The notes under the pieces: generated by a model
What the model saw: only the letters and a program-made list of their open reading frames with translations
The model's database searches: none
Told to the model about the DNA's origin: nothing
Program-made: the position numbers and the translations under genes
From: Salidesulfovibrio onnuriiensis
Lineage (GTDB): Bacteria > Desulfobacterota > Desulfovibrionia > Desulfovibrionales > Desulfovibrionaceae
Assembly: GCF_008001235.1 (NCBI RefSeq)
Contig: NZ_CP040751.1
Span: 3,041,501-3,105,500 of the forward strand
DNA length: 64,000 nucleotides
Direction of reading: 5' to 3'
Part shown: piece after piece, positions 17,696 to 26,426 of the stretch
How positions within the stretch are numbered: the stretch's first letter is position 1
How the letters are laid out: every line of letters begins with the position of its first letter

Positions 17696-19462
17696 CTAAT
17701 TACACGTATCAATGGCCACATCGCAGAACCGGCCCACGCCGTATTCCTTGCGTCGGAAGAACTTGTCCGGGCTGGGGCCGATAATCTGCAGTTCCGGCTG
17801 TTTGCGCTGAACGTCCAAGGCGATGTGCATCTCCTTGGTACAGCCCGTGGAATAGGTGGAATCCTTTCCGGCCCAGACCGGGGGCACCTTCATGTCCATG
17901 AGACCGAAGGCCTCTTCAATATCCGAATGGCTCTGGAACCGCCAGATGTTTATGTAGCCGCTGCGCTGGACCATCTCCCACATGAACATGAGGTCGTCCG
18001 CATCCATGCCCTCCTCGAAATGTTCGGCGGGGTTGATGATGTAGACATTCTCCAGCTTGGTCCGCAAATGCTTCACGTGGGTGGTCATGATCTTGATGGC
18101 CATCTCGGTCTGGCCCGGGACGCTGCCCACGATGCCGGAATAGAAGATGACCGCCTTGCCCTTGTTCCGGGCCTGGCGCATCTCGGAAATGATGGCCTCC
18201 GCCTTTTCGCGGATATAGCCCTCGCTGAACTTGGTGACCCGCTCGGCCTTGGGTTTGTAATGCAGGTGGAAACGACCGGAGTCGTCCCGGAAATAGCTGA
18301 CGATGTCGCGGGTAAAGCGGTGGCTGGACTCCACGAAACGCCGGAACTTGCCCTCGCCCTTGGCCAGCACCAGGTCGCACTCCTTCCAGGCGCGGGCGAA
18401 CGTGACGCTGGTGCGGTAGGGATTGAACCGCTCCCGCGTACCGTCGGAAATGACCACAAAGGAGTTCTCGCGCATGATGGACAGGAGCTCATTCTTGGAA
18501 AGCCTGTCGTTGTCCGCAAAATAGGCTCCGCGCAGGGCCTCGTCCAGCACGGGATCGCCGTCGCGGTCCCACACCGTGGGATGGTCGAAATAGAACCCTT
18601 CCTTGAGGGCCAGAATGACCTTGTGCCCCATGCGCAGCAGGGCGCGGACCAGGCGGATGTCGAACATGAGGCCGCCGGAACGCTTGGGCAGCAGCAGGAT
18701 GCGCAGCGGGCCGTCGCTTCGCGCGCCCAGAGCCTCGGCCACGGCCGCGAATTCCCCCTTGCCCGCCTGCATCTCCTCGTCCAGGCCGCAGGAGCGAAGC
18801 TTTTCCTCGCAAAATTCCTCGGCCCGCCACAGGTCGGTCATGGTGGAAAGACGCATGAGCCGCTCCACCTCCACCATGTCGATGTTGAAGCGCAGGTCAT
18901 CGATGCGGACACAGGCGGCATGGGCCTCGGGGCAGGCGTTGATCATGGAGTCGAAGGCCTTGCCGCCCACGACCTCCCCTGCCTTTTCATTCAGGGCCTT
19001 GCGCTGGGGACGGTAGGGATCGTCAATGCCGCTCTGGGTCATGAGGATGGTGATCATGCGCTTCATGAGCCGGGAGGGAAGCACGATGGGCGAGGCCAGG
19101 GCCATGCGGAACTTGTGGCGGCACAGGGCAACGAAACGCCGCCGGAGATAGCGGTCCGGACAGTATTCGCGGGCCAGACGCACGAACACGCGCCATTGCA
19201 GGATGTATTCGCGCAGAAGCTCCTTGGGCAGCCCGGGCTTGAGCAGTTGCAGGAACATCCAGTCCGAGCACGGGGCATAGAACTCGTTGTTGTCCAGGGC
19301 CACCATGAAGCGGATCTGTTCGCGCGAGGCGTTCTTGGACGGATCTATGCTGTATTCCAGATGATTCTCGGTCATGAAGTGGAGCAACAGGGCATCCAGC
19401 TCGGGATCGATCCCGTAGTTGATGTCCAGCACCGACTCGAAAGAAGACGTATCAAAGCCCAC
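17696..19462 (-). CDS. ARMT1/DUF89-like protein with a long N-terminal extension
   Basis: A 588-residue cytoplasmic protein. The C-terminal half follows the plan of DUF89/ARMT1-like metal-dependent phosphatases: a strand ILLLPKRSGGLMFDIRLVRALLRMGHKVILALK (about 253-286), then VVISDGTRERFNP near 332, and CDLVLAKGEGKFRRF near 354-368 standing for the family's DLViaKG.gN. A second alpha/beta part (KAVIFYSGIVGSVPGQTEMAIK, NVYIINPAEHF) follows. Residues 1-240 are helical and unassigned. Classical DUF89 proteins remove phosphate from damaged metabolites; substrate here unknown. It starts two bases after nadK, hinting at nucleotide or cofactor housekeeping. Confidence 0.6.
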   Translation of the reverse strand: MGFDTSSFESVLDINYGIDPELDALLLHFMTENHLEYSIDPSKNASREQIRFMVALDNNEFYAPCSDWMFLQLLKPGLPKELLREYILQWRVFVRLAREYCPDRYLRRRFVALCRHKFRMALASPIVLPSRLMKRMITILMTQSGIDDPYRPQRKALNEKAGEVVGGKAFDSMINACPEAHAACVRIDDLRFNIDMVEVERLMRLSTMTDLWRAEEFCEEKLRSCGLDEEMQAGKGEFAAVAEALGARSDGPLRILLLPKRSGGLMFDIRLVRALLRMGHKVILALKEGFYFDHPTVWDRDGDPVLDEALRGAYFADNDRLSKNELLSIMRENSFVVISDGTRERFNPYRTSVTFARAWKECDLVLAKGEGKFRRFVESSHRFTRDIVSYFRDDSGRFHLHYKPKAERVTKFSEGYIREKAEAIISEMRQARNKGKAVIFYSGIVGSVPGQTEMAIKIMTTHVKHLRTKLENVYIINPAEHFEEGMDADDLMFMWEMVQRSGYINIWRFQSHSDIEEAFGLMDMKVPPVWAGKDSTYSTGCTKEMHIALDVQRKQPELQIIGPSPDKFFRRKEYGVGRFCDVAIDTCN

Positions 19463-19464
19463 GC

Positions 19465-20313
19465 TTACCTCCCGGACAGAAATCCCTTTGCCTGCAGCTT
19501 GTTAAAATAGCGCGAAGAGGGCTCGGAAACCATGAGAATATCGTTCCTGGAGCGAATTATTTCCACCTCGTCGCCCGTATCCAGGGAAAAGCCCTTTTGC
19601 CCGTCCTCGGTGAGCTTGGCGTCGCCCCCCTCCTCCACCCGGATAACCAGGTGTTCCTCGGTGGGCAGCACCAGCGGGCTGAACCGCCCCAGGAACGGAC
19701 AGATGGCCGTGATGCAATAGGCCTCCAGATCCGGATGCACCAGGGGACCGCCCGCGGAAATGCAATAGGCGGTGGAGCCGAACGGCGTGGACACGATGAG
19801 GCCGTCCGAACGCAGGGTGGTGACCACCGTGCCCTCGTAGACGATGCTCAGCCGCACCAGGCGGGCCAGCGATCCCCGTCCGATGACCAGATCGTTGACC
19901 ACGGTTCCGTTGTGGATGACCTGGCCTTCCCGGCTGACCCGGAAATCCAGGGCCATGCGCCGCGACACCGAGTAGTCGCCGGCAAGGATCCGATCAAGAC
20001 CCTCGCGCCAGTCCTCGGGGGAAAAATGGCTCAGGAAGCCCACCCGGCCCACGTTGATGCTCACCAAAGGCGTGCCGTGAGGCCGCATGCGCCGGGCCAC
20101 CCCGATAAGGGTGCCGTCGCCGCCAAGCACGACAACCAGGTCGAAACTTCCATCTTTTTCAAATGGATATCCATCTCGCCCGCGTCGGTTGATGCTGATG
20201 AGCACCTCCACGCCGCGTTCCTTGAGATAATCGGCGACAATGCCGCACAGGTTCTGGGCCTCGGGGGTTTCCGGCTTGGTGATGAGCAGGACTTTTCGTA
20301 CGGGTCTGGACAT
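19465..20313 (-). CDS. nadK: NAD kinase
   Basis: Makes NADP from NAD with ATP or polyphosphate. 282 residues. Diagnostic motifs: VVVLGGDGTLIGVARR (GGDGT, about 61-65), SINVGRVGFLSHF near 84-96, GRGSLARLVRLSI, the LRSDGLIVSTPFGSTAYCISAGGPLVHPDL block near 167-196, and ICPFLGRFSPLVLP. First gene of a minus-strand operon nadK - DUF89-like - mltA - DUF4254 - gatB; the next gene starts two bases after its stop. Divergent from the sigma-28-type promoter of the flgM pair. Confidence 0.96.
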   Translation of the reverse strand: MSRPVRKVLLITKPETPEAQNLCGIVADYLKERGVEVLISINRRGRDGYPFEKDGSFDLVVVLGGDGTLIGVARRMRPHGTPLVSINVGRVGFLSHFSPEDWREGLDRILAGDYSVSRRMALDFRVSREGQVIHNGTVVNDLVIGRGSLARLVRLSIVYEGTVVTTLRSDGLIVSTPFGSTAYCISAGGPLVHPDLEAYCITAICPFLGRFSPLVLPTEEHLVIRVEEGGDAKLTEDGQKGFSLDTGDEVEIIRSRNDILMVSEPSSRYFNKLQAKGFLSGR

Positions 20314-20420
20314 GCCTCAAGTGAGTATTTAAAATTGGAAAAACATTCAACCATTTCCGGCAGCGGCCCGCCCTTTTCCGACGGAGGCTACATTTTTTTA
20401 CATTTTCTCCGGCCAAACCC

Positions 20421-20447
20421 TAAAGTTTTTCTGAGCCGCACCGATTG
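20421..20447 (+). promoter_or_regulatory. Sigma-28 (FliA)-type promoter of the DVU0524-family / flgM pair
   Basis: TAAA (20421-20424), exactly 15 bp, then ACCGATTG (20440-20447), against the FliA consensus TAAA-N15-GCCGATAA: all of the -35, and the CCGAT core of the -10. The predicted start near 20454 leaves an SD (GGAG, 20462-20465) before the TTG start at 20474. Drive of flgM by its own target sigma factor is the standard class III arrangement. Confidence 0.75.
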
Positions 20448-20473
20448 TATCATTAAGGAAAGGAGTATAAATC

Positions 20474-20887
20474 TTGGCAAATCCTGCGAAAGTTCGCATG
20501 ATGCTGCGCACCTACGGGAAGCAGTTGACAAGCGCCAAGCGCTTGGCGCGCTTCAGGCGGGCTTTGAAACTGGCCCGTTCGCAGGATGAGGTAACCATTT
20601 CAAGGGATGCCAAAAGGCGGGAACTTGTGGAAAGAATTGCCAAGGAAATCATTGAGAATCTGATCGTCAGCAATACGGAAAACCCCATGGTCCACCGCAT
20701 TCTGCACAGGCTTGAAAGCGAGACCGGGAAGCATTACGTATTCGAGTATCCGCTGGACGGATTCGACGTACAGATACTGGAAGAAACCGAAAGGGGCCCC
20801 AACGAGGTGATCGGCGACGAACGCCTCCACGTGATGCGGCGCCTTTGGGATATAACGCTGGAAAGCGTGGATCAAACCATGCTCTAG
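20474..20887 (+). CDS. DVU0524-family FlgM-associated protein
   Basis: A 137-residue basic protein without membrane segments. The TTG start is chosen because GGAG lies 8 bp before it and no ATG fits. The N-terminal third is strongly basic (RLARFRRALKLARSQ, residues 23-37), the middle has a helical ELVERIAKEIIENLIV, and the C-terminal half is mixed alpha/beta (HYVFEYPLDGFDVQILEE). I recall this family as named for its constant position before flgM in desulfovibrios; no function is established. Here it shares a sigma-28-type promoter with flgM 28 bp downstream, so it should be made late in flagellum assembly. Confidence 0.75.
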   Translation: MANPAKVRMMLRTYGKQLTSAKRLARFRRALKLARSQDEVTISRDAKRRELVERIAKEIIENLIVSNTENPMVHRILHRLESETGKHYVFEYPLDGFDVQILEETERGPNEVIGDERLHVMRRLWDITLESVDQTML

Positions 20888-20915
20888 CTTACTCCCACTA
20901 CGGGAGGGGAAGAAA

Positions 20916-21221
20916 ATGGCTATGGAAATCAAAAACCTGACAGGGGAAATCAACCCTTACTCCAAGAAGAAGGTCGAGCAGAGCCGTGCGGAACAGGACG
21001 CCAAGGCGGCCAAGTCGAGCGGCAACTCCGCCGACAAGGTGGTGCTTTCGTCCGAGGCAAAGCTTCGCAGCACTGCCCTACAGGCAGCCAATGACGCGCC
21101 TGACGTCCGCCGCAAGAAGGTGGACGAGCTCAAGGCCCAGGTGCGCGAAGGCACCTACAAGCCCGACATCAAAAAGGCCGCCGCGAATCTGATTCGCGAC
21201 GACCTGGATCTTCTCGTGTAG
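20916..21221 (+). CDS. flgM: Anti-sigma-28 factor FlgM
   Basis: Holds FliA inactive until it is exported through the finished hook-basal body. 101 residues. The C-terminal FliA-binding part is clear: DKVVLSSEAKLRSTA (40-54) and VRRKKVDELKAQVREGTYKPDIKKAAANLIRDDL (65-98). The first 40 residues are Lys/Ser-rich and probably disordered, as expected for an export substrate. SD GGGAGGGG. Second gene behind the sigma-28-type promoter; its 3' end faces fliW across 15 bp. Confidence 0.92.
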   Translation: MAMEIKNLTGEINPYSKKKVEQSRAEQDAKAAKSSGNSADKVVLSSEAKLRSTALQAANDAPDVRRKKVDELKAQVREGTYKPDIKKAAANLIRDDLDLLV

Positions 21222-21236
21222 TAGGGAGGTTGCTGA

Positions 21237-21686
21237 CTAGCCCTTGCGATCCGAAAGACGGTACCAGGTGGGATATTTGGAATCCACCTGGGGCGCCTGA
21301 AGACCAATCTTCGCCTCGGTGTTCACCAGAATGGGCCCCGAGAGATTGAGCGTTGTGTCTTCGGGCTTGTCCTGTGGAATGGTCACGGTAACCAGCACGG
21401 CCAACTGCCTGAGATTGTCCAGTTTTAGGATCTTCTTCTCGGGCGTTTCCAGCTTGATGTTGTAGTCCTTCACAAAGACATACGGATCGGCCACCAAAAG
21501 GCCGAGACCGGGATCCGTGACACACTGCAGCAGCAGGAAGGGAGAATCGTCCCGGACCTGAAGCAGCACATATTCCCGCTTGTCCTCGAGGCCGATAAGC
21601 CCACGGGGGAAATAAATGATCCCCGAAGGATCGATTTCGCGATCCCCGAGGCGGGTCTTGATTACTTGTTTTCGTTCTCGTGCCAT
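21237..21686 (-). CDS. fliW: Flagellar assembly factor FliW
   Basis: Cytoplasmic protein that binds flagellin and, in its free form, CsrA, relieving CsrA repression of flagellin translation. 149 residues, full length. Diagnostic stretches: [21 protein letters not shown] near 23-43, [24 protein letters not shown] near 48-71, and [24 protein letters not shown] near 99-122. Its start lies 25 bp inside the csrA 3' end, so expression of the antagonist is coupled to that of its target. Last gene of the flgN-flgK-flgL-csrA-fliW run. Confidence 0.95.
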   Translation of the reverse strand: MARERKQVIKTRLGDREIDPSGIIYFPRGLIGLEDKREYVLLQVRDDSPFLLLQCVTDPGLGLLVADPYVFVKDYNIKLETPEKKILKLDNLRQLAVLVTVTIPQDKPEDTTLNLSGPILVNTEAKIGLQAPQVDSKYPTWYRLSDRKG

Positions 21687-21901
21687 AATGTCGCCGCCGC
21701 GAGCAGATCCTGCTGGCTGCTTTCCAGCGCCTTGCGGTTCTGCTCCTTGATCTTCTGGTATACCTCTTCCCGATAGACAGTCATATCGTCCGGAACGTCC
21801 AGTCCGATCTTGATCTGCTTGCCCTGAACACTCAGGATCTTCAGCTTGATGTTGTCGCCCAGGTAAAGGCTTTCTCCCGGCTTCCGGGTCAAAATCAGCA
21901 T
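21662..21901 (-). CDS. csrA: Carbon storage / translational regulator CsrA
   Basis: RNA-binding dimer that represses translation by covering GGA-containing leaders. The frame is open upstream to 21967, but ATG 21901 gives the invariant N-terminus [23 protein letters not shown] cut at residue 1 and 79 residues in all. [17 protein letters not shown] forms the helix, and the tail past residue 60 is longer than in E. coli (61 aa), as in other FliW-containing bacteria. It overlaps fliW by 25 bp and follows flgL by 89 bp. Confidence 0.95.
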   Translation of the reverse strand: MLILTRKPGESLYLGDNIKLKILSVQGKQIKIGLDVPDDMTVYREEVYQKIKEQNRKALESSQQDLLAAATLWHENENK

Positions 21902-21990
21902 AATATCAACCTTGTTTCTGCCAGCCACTACGGCCAGCCTAGGGGACGATCTACCCCAGCCGGGCACCGAAGTCCAGTATCATCCGGAAG

Positions 21991-23655
21991 TTAGATGAAC
22001 TTGCTCAGATTGAGCTGCATGATCATGGAGGTGGACCGCAGCACGGACTCGTAGACGATCTTCTTCTGCGCCAGATCGGTCATGAGCTCGCTGATATCCG
22101 CGTCCTCCACATTGCTGAGCAGTTCCTTCTCGTTGAGCTCCAGGCCGTCCAGGATGGTATTGGCCACGGTGAGACGGTTCTCGCGCCCCCCCACGCTGGC
22201 GGTGGCGTTCATGAGATGCTCGTGGGCCACTTCCAGGCTGGCAAGCATCTGCTGCACGCCGGTCTGATTGTTGGTTTCCGTAAAGGCGATGAGGTTGCCC
22301 AGCACCTCGAAGATGTTCTTGGTGGTTCCGGAATTGGAAGCCAGCAGCATGCCGCCCTGGTCCGTGGAATTGTAGAACACGGGCGAGGCGTTGGAACTTC
22401 CCAGGATGACCGTATTGCCCCCGTTGGAGAGCACCACGTCCGGATCCTGGAAGATGCCGCCGAAGATTTCCTTGCCGATGTCGTTGACCTGCACCCGCTC
22501 GGTTTCCGAAATATCCAGATTGATGGCCGCCGTCCTGGCCCGGATCACGAACTGGGTACCGGGCTGAAGCGTGTTGCCGCCGTTGGAGGTCAGGGTCAGC
22601 ACGCCGCCGGGCTGAATGCTGAGCACCGCGTTGCTGGCCGTGGCGTCGGCATAGGCGCGGTTGCCGGTCTTCCAAGTCAGGCCGCCGTCAATGCTGAAGG
22701 AATATTCGATCTCCTCGTCAAAGGCCACGGCCGAGGTGTTGTCGATGCGCACCATGGCTCCCCCGGAGGGAAACGCTCCGCTGGCGGAGGCATTGTACAC
22801 GCTGGTGCCGTTGCCCATGGCGTCGACCTTGACGCTGTCCACGTCGTCGCCCAGATAGCGGGCCGAATTGCGCAGCCAGAGCCAGGTGCCCCGGCTGTCG
22901 TTGGCGTTGTTGGAATCGTTGATGCGGACGTTGGAGTTCTGGTTGAAAACCACCGAGGTGCCGCTGGACGGCATCAGGAGCCGGGCCTCGCCGCCCGCGA
23001 AGTTGATGGCCCCGTCCGTCTGCCAGGTATCCCCGCCGTCCGTGCTGTAACGGATGCCCAGGTTGGGATCGTTGAGCGCCATGGTGTCGCCCACGGCGGT
23101 GGCGCCGGTGGTGTCGATGAACTGCACCAGCACCGTGGTGTTGGACGTCCCTTCCACCCGAAAGGTGTTGTTGGCGTTCAGGTCCGCGTCGTTGGTGGTC
23201 ATCCACATGACCTTTTCAAAGGCGTTGCTGTCGGTCTTGTGGCCCGCATAAATGCTCTTGCCCTCGAACTTGGTGTTGGCCAGGCCCACCATCTGGTCGA
23301 AAATACTGCGCAGCTCGTAGCTGATTTCCTCGCGGTTGTCTGCGGTGAGCGTACCCGTGGCCGCCTGTTCCGCCAGTTCCTTGGCGCGGGTCAGCAACGT
23401 GGACGCCTGCAGCATGGTGCTGTCCGAACGACCGAGCCATCCCTTGGCCGTGTCCACGTTCTCCTTGTACTGCTCCAGGGAGCGGATCACGTCGCGATGG
23501 TCCAAAATCCGGGTCATCCCCGTGGGGTCGTCCGAAGGCCGGATCACCCGCTTCTGGGTCTGGGACTTGATGTTGAGGTCCAGCAGATCCGAAAGGGACG
23601 TGTTCATGTTGGTCACGTACCGCGAGAAAAGCATATTCTGGGAAACTCTGATCAT
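21991..23655 (-). CDS. flgL: Flagellar hook-associated protein 3 (hook-filament junction)
   Basis: Second junction protein between hook and filament, exported by the flagellar type III system. 554 residues, longer than the roughly 300 of enterics; the extra length is a variable, Thr/Gly/Asn-rich surface region (about 160-430). The flagellin-like N-terminus RVSQNMLFSRYVTNMNTSLSDLLDLN and RPSDDPTG (about 40-47), and the C-terminal coiled-coil pair (ENRLTVANTILDGLELNEKELLSNVEDADISELMTDLAQKK is the C-terminal flagellin-type region) are present. SD AAGGGGG. Ten bp after flgK. Confidence 0.93.
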   Translation of the reverse strand: MIRVSQNMLFSRYVTNMNTSLSDLLDLNIKSQTQKRVIRPSDDPTGMTRILDHRDVIRSLEQYKENVDTAKGWLGRSDSTMLQASTLLTRAKELAEQAATGTLTADNREEISYELRSIFDQMVGLANTKFEGKSIYAGHKTDSNAFEKVMWMTTNDADLNANNTFRVEGTSNTTVLVQFIDTTGATAVGDTMALNDPNLGIRYSTDGGDTWQTDGAINFAGGEARLLMPSSGTSVVFNQNSNVRINDSNNANDSRGTWLWLRNSARYLGDDVDSVKVDAMGNGTSVYNASASGAFPSGGAMVRIDNTSAVAFDEEIEYSFSIDGGLTWKTGNRAYADATASNAVLSIQPGGVLTLTSNGGNTLQPGTQFVIRARTAAINLDISETERVQVNDIGKEIFGGIFQDPDVVLSNGGNTVILGSSNASPVFYNSTDQGGMLLASNSGTTKNIFEVLGNLIAFTETNNQTGVQQMLASLEVAHEHLMNATASVGGRENRLTVANTILDGLELNEKELLSNVEDADISELMTDLAQKKIVYESVLRSTSMIMQLNLSKFI

Positions 23656-23665
23656 GTCGTCCCCC

Positions 23666-25813
23666 TTACGGCTTCAATGAAAGCACGGTTTGCAGCATCT
23701 GGTCCGCCGTGGTGATAAGCTTGGCGGCGGCCGTGTAGGAATGCTGGTACTTGATCAGGTTGCTCATTTCCTCGTCCAGGTTGACGCCGGAAACCTGCTG
23801 CTGCCTGTCGTCCAGATCCTGGGCCAATGCGGAGGTGAACTGCTTGTTGAACTTGACGTTGTTGGTATCCGCGCCAACATTGCCCACCAGGCCGTTGTAA
23901 TACTCGAGCAGGGTCTGGTTGGTGGTGCCTTCCATGGGAGTGGACAGACTGACCTCGGCCTCGCGAAGCGCGAACATGGCCAGGGCCACGTAGTTGTCCC
24001 CCGCATTGGTCTCGCCCGCGCCGTTGACATGCCCCGCCGCCAGATAATCCAGGTCGGTGGCGATCATGTCGTTGACCTCGATACTGCCCGCGTCCTGCCC
24101 CTGGTAGAAACAGTTGAATCCGAGAGCCGCGTTCAGGCCCGAGGTATCAGCGCCAAAGGACATTTCATAGCCGTCCTTTGCGGAAAGGCGCAGGCGGTTG
24201 TCCACGATGGAGGCCGTCAGGAACGAACCAAAGGTATCGTTGTATGCGTCCCTGACGTCCGCCAGGGTATGAACGTCGGGATTGAAAGTCTGGGTGCCCG
24301 GGGTGGCGGGATCGAAATCCAGGGCCGCATTGGAAACCAGCGCACCGGTATTCTTGTTGTAAATGTAAAGGTAGCTGCTTCCCGAGGCCAGCTTGTCTCC
24401 ATAGACCAGACCGGTGGAATCGCTGGCGAGCGCCCGGTCGATGGCGTCCACGCTGTAGGTGCCTTCCACGGAATTGAACTTCTGCAGACCCGCGCCCTGG
24501 CTGTGAACGCGGTTCACTTCCCAGATGAGCCCTTCGGCCAGGGTGTCCAGCTTTTTGCGGTACTTGCCGATGTACTGGTCGCGTAGGGCGAACAAGGCCC
24601 CAAGCTTGCCGCCGGTGACGCGCTCCTCGTTTTCCGCTCCGGTAAAGTCGGCCTGGGGCGTCACGTTCTGCTTGCTGGAGGTGTTTTCCACCCAATACAG
24701 GGTCCTGGAGGGCCGGATAATGAACCGGTCCCCGGCCAGCAGGTTCCCGGAGGAACTGCCCAAGGGGCTGGAATCGGAACCGAACCAGATGTTGACGCCC
24801 TCGACCTCCACCTTACGTTCGTTGGGTCGGGCGTTGTAGAGCCTCACCGTGCCGTCGTCATTGGTCAGCCAGGTCTTGCCCCCGTCCAGGGATACCTTGA
24901 ACTGGGCGGCATTGGCGCCGCTACCCACCAGGCCGGCAATACCGCTACCCGCGCTGGATTCGACAAACTCGAGGGTATACTCGAAATTCGACTCCCCTTC
25001 GTAGTAGACTTGACCTTCGAAGGGAGAGGTATGATGCAGTTCCTTTTCCTTCCAGGGCGCACCGAACTCGAAGGAGAAATAATCTTCGCCGTCCACCAGG
25101 TTCTGGCCCGCCTTGGTGGTGATGGTCACATTGCCCTTGCCGTTGTCGATGTAATTAATGTCGACAATGGTTCCGAGCTCGCGGACCAGGCGTGCGCGTT
25201 CATCATACAGGGAATTGGCGTTGTTGGTGCCGGGATCGTCCTGGATGTTGATCTTGCGGTTCACCTCGGCGATCTGCTGCATGATGGTGTTGGCCGTGTT
25301 CACCTCATCCTGGATCATGGCGTCGATGCGTTCCTGCATGTTGGCCAGGGAGGTGTCGGCCTGCACCAGGGTGGAGGCAAGGGTGGAGCCCTTGTTGACC
25401 ACGTCCTGCCGGGTGCCGTAGTGGTCGGCGCGCTGGCTCAGGTCGTTCCAGGAGCTGAAATAGGAGGACATGGAATCGCTGATGCCGATGCCCGAGGATT
25501 CGTTGAACAGACTCTCCACACTCTGGAGCTGTTCGTACAGTTCGCCCCATTTTTCCGAAAGCGAGGCCTGGTCATAATAGAGCCTTTCCACAAGCTCGTC
25601 GAAGTGCCGGGTGATCTCCTTGACCTGGACACCCGTGCCCATCTGACCGGGCTTGTAATCGATGTTGATGCCTTCCTCGAGCACCGCCGAACGCCGCGAA
25701 TACCCTTCGGTATTGACGTTGGAGATGTTTTGGCCGGTGACGGAAAGCTGCACCTGGGACGCAAACAGCGCCCAGCGGCCCACATCGAGTATGGAGTTGG
25801 CTCCAAAGGCCAT
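23666..25813 (-). CDS. flgK: Flagellar hook-associated protein 1
   Basis: First hook-filament junction protein. 715 residues. The N-terminus has the rod/hook motif (SQVQLSVTGQNISNVNTEGYSRRSAVLEE shared with FlgE/FlgG), a long helical region (about 60-220), a variable middle, and the C-terminal D0 segment LDEEMSNLIKYQHSYTAAAKLITTADQMLQTVLSL. Its start touches the flgN stop (1-bp overlap), with SD GGGAGG inside flgN, so chaperone and substrate are coupled. Confidence 0.95.
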   Translation of the reverse strand: MAFGANSILDVGRWALFASQVQLSVTGQNISNVNTEGYSRRSAVLEEGINIDYKPGQMGTGVQVKEITRHFDELVERLYYDQASLSEKWGELYEQLQSVESLFNESSGIGISDSMSSYFSSWNDLSQRADHYGTRQDVVNKGSTLASTLVQADTSLANMQERIDAMIQDEVNTANTIMQQIAEVNRKINIQDDPGTNNANSLYDERARLVRELGTIVDINYIDNGKGNVTITTKAGQNLVDGEDYFSFEFGAPWKEKELHHTSPFEGQVYYEGESNFEYTLEFVESSAGSGIAGLVGSGANAAQFKVSLDGGKTWLTNDDGTVRLYNARPNERKVEVEGVNIWFGSDSSPLGSSSGNLLAGDRFIIRPSRTLYWVENTSSKQNVTPQADFTGAENEERVTGGKLGALFALRDQYIGKYRKKLDTLAEGLIWEVNRVHSQGAGLQKFNSVEGTYSVDAIDRALASDSTGLVYGDKLASGSSYLYIYNKNTGALVSNAALDFDPATPGTQTFNPDVHTLADVRDAYNDTFGSFLTASIVDNRLRLSAKDGYEMSFGADTSGLNAALGFNCFYQGQDAGSIEVNDMIATDLDYLAAGHVNGAGETNAGDNYVALAMFALREAEVSLSTPMEGTTNQTLLEYYNGLVGNVGADTNNVKFNKQFTSALAQDLDDRQQQVSGVNLDEEMSNLIKYQHSYTAAAKLITTADQMLQTVLSLKP

Positions 25814-26295
25814 TAGAGCCTCCCGCGAAGAATGTTGGCCTGTCCATTGGAATTGACGGCAAAGCGTCCCTTGGCGGAATAGGCGTTGTTATTCTTGGGT
25901 TGGATTTCCCGATGCATGAAATCCAGGAGGGACTTGCTCTGTTCCTGCAAGGCCATGGCAAGCTCATGATTCTTGGAAGCCTGCACGGCGCACTGCTGCT
26001 CGGACTTGTCCAGCATCTCGAGCAGCTCGTCCATGACCTTGGCTTCCTCTTCATCCAGGGACGGCCTGAGGTCGCGCACCCTGGAGACTGTGGGATCGAT
26101 GCGCTCCAGCAGCCTCTTGACGGAGCGGCGCTCCACGCTCAACTGCCGCAGCAGTTCCTGGATGGAAAGCTCGATTTGGGAAACGCCCTGTGGGTCCCGA
26201 TTCATGAGGCGGGCAAATTCTTCCTCAAGCAACAGCTTGAGCAAAATCATCCCCTTGTTCTGGCGGACCAAATTTTCCTCGACAACCCTAATCAT
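25813..26295 (-). CDS. flgN: FlgN-family export chaperone for FlgK/FlgL
   Basis: Cytoplasmic chaperone that keeps the hook-associated proteins export-ready. 160 residues, almost wholly helical with heptad-like charged stretches (LLKLLLEEEFARLMNRD, IELSIQELLRQLSVERRSVKRLLERID, EEEAKVMDELLEMLDKSE). Recognised from helical pattern and position immediately before flgK and flgL. SD GGAG. A sigma-54-type promoter lies about 90 bp upstream. Confidence 0.82.
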   Translation of the reverse strand: MIRVVEENLVRQNKGMILLKLLLEEEFARLMNRDPQGVSQIELSIQELLRQLSVERRSVKRLLERIDPTVSRVRDLRPSLDEEEAKVMDELLEMLDKSEQQCAVQASKNHELAMALQEQSKSLLDFMHREIQPKNNNAYSAKGRFAVNSNGQANILRGRL

Positions 26296-26386
26296 GGCAG
26301 GACTCCATTTTCTGTAACATTCTGAAATAATATAGACTTGCTACTTAAAACCCATTGTATGCAAACCTTTTCCCACCTTCGTTCAA

Positions 26387-26402
26387 GCAAGTATCCTGCC
26401 AA
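26387..26402 (-). promoter_or_regulatory. Sigma-54-type promoter ahead of flgN-flgK-flgL
   Basis: Minus strand TTGGCAGGATACTTGC: GG and GC separated by exactly 10 bp, with TGGCA and TTGC as in the RpoN consensus TGGCAC-N5-TTGCa. Expected start near 26375, 80 bp before flgN. It lies in the 131-bp gap between flgJ and flgN. Confidence 0.75.
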
Positions 26403-26426
26403 GAACGATGTTCAGCACCGGATTTC

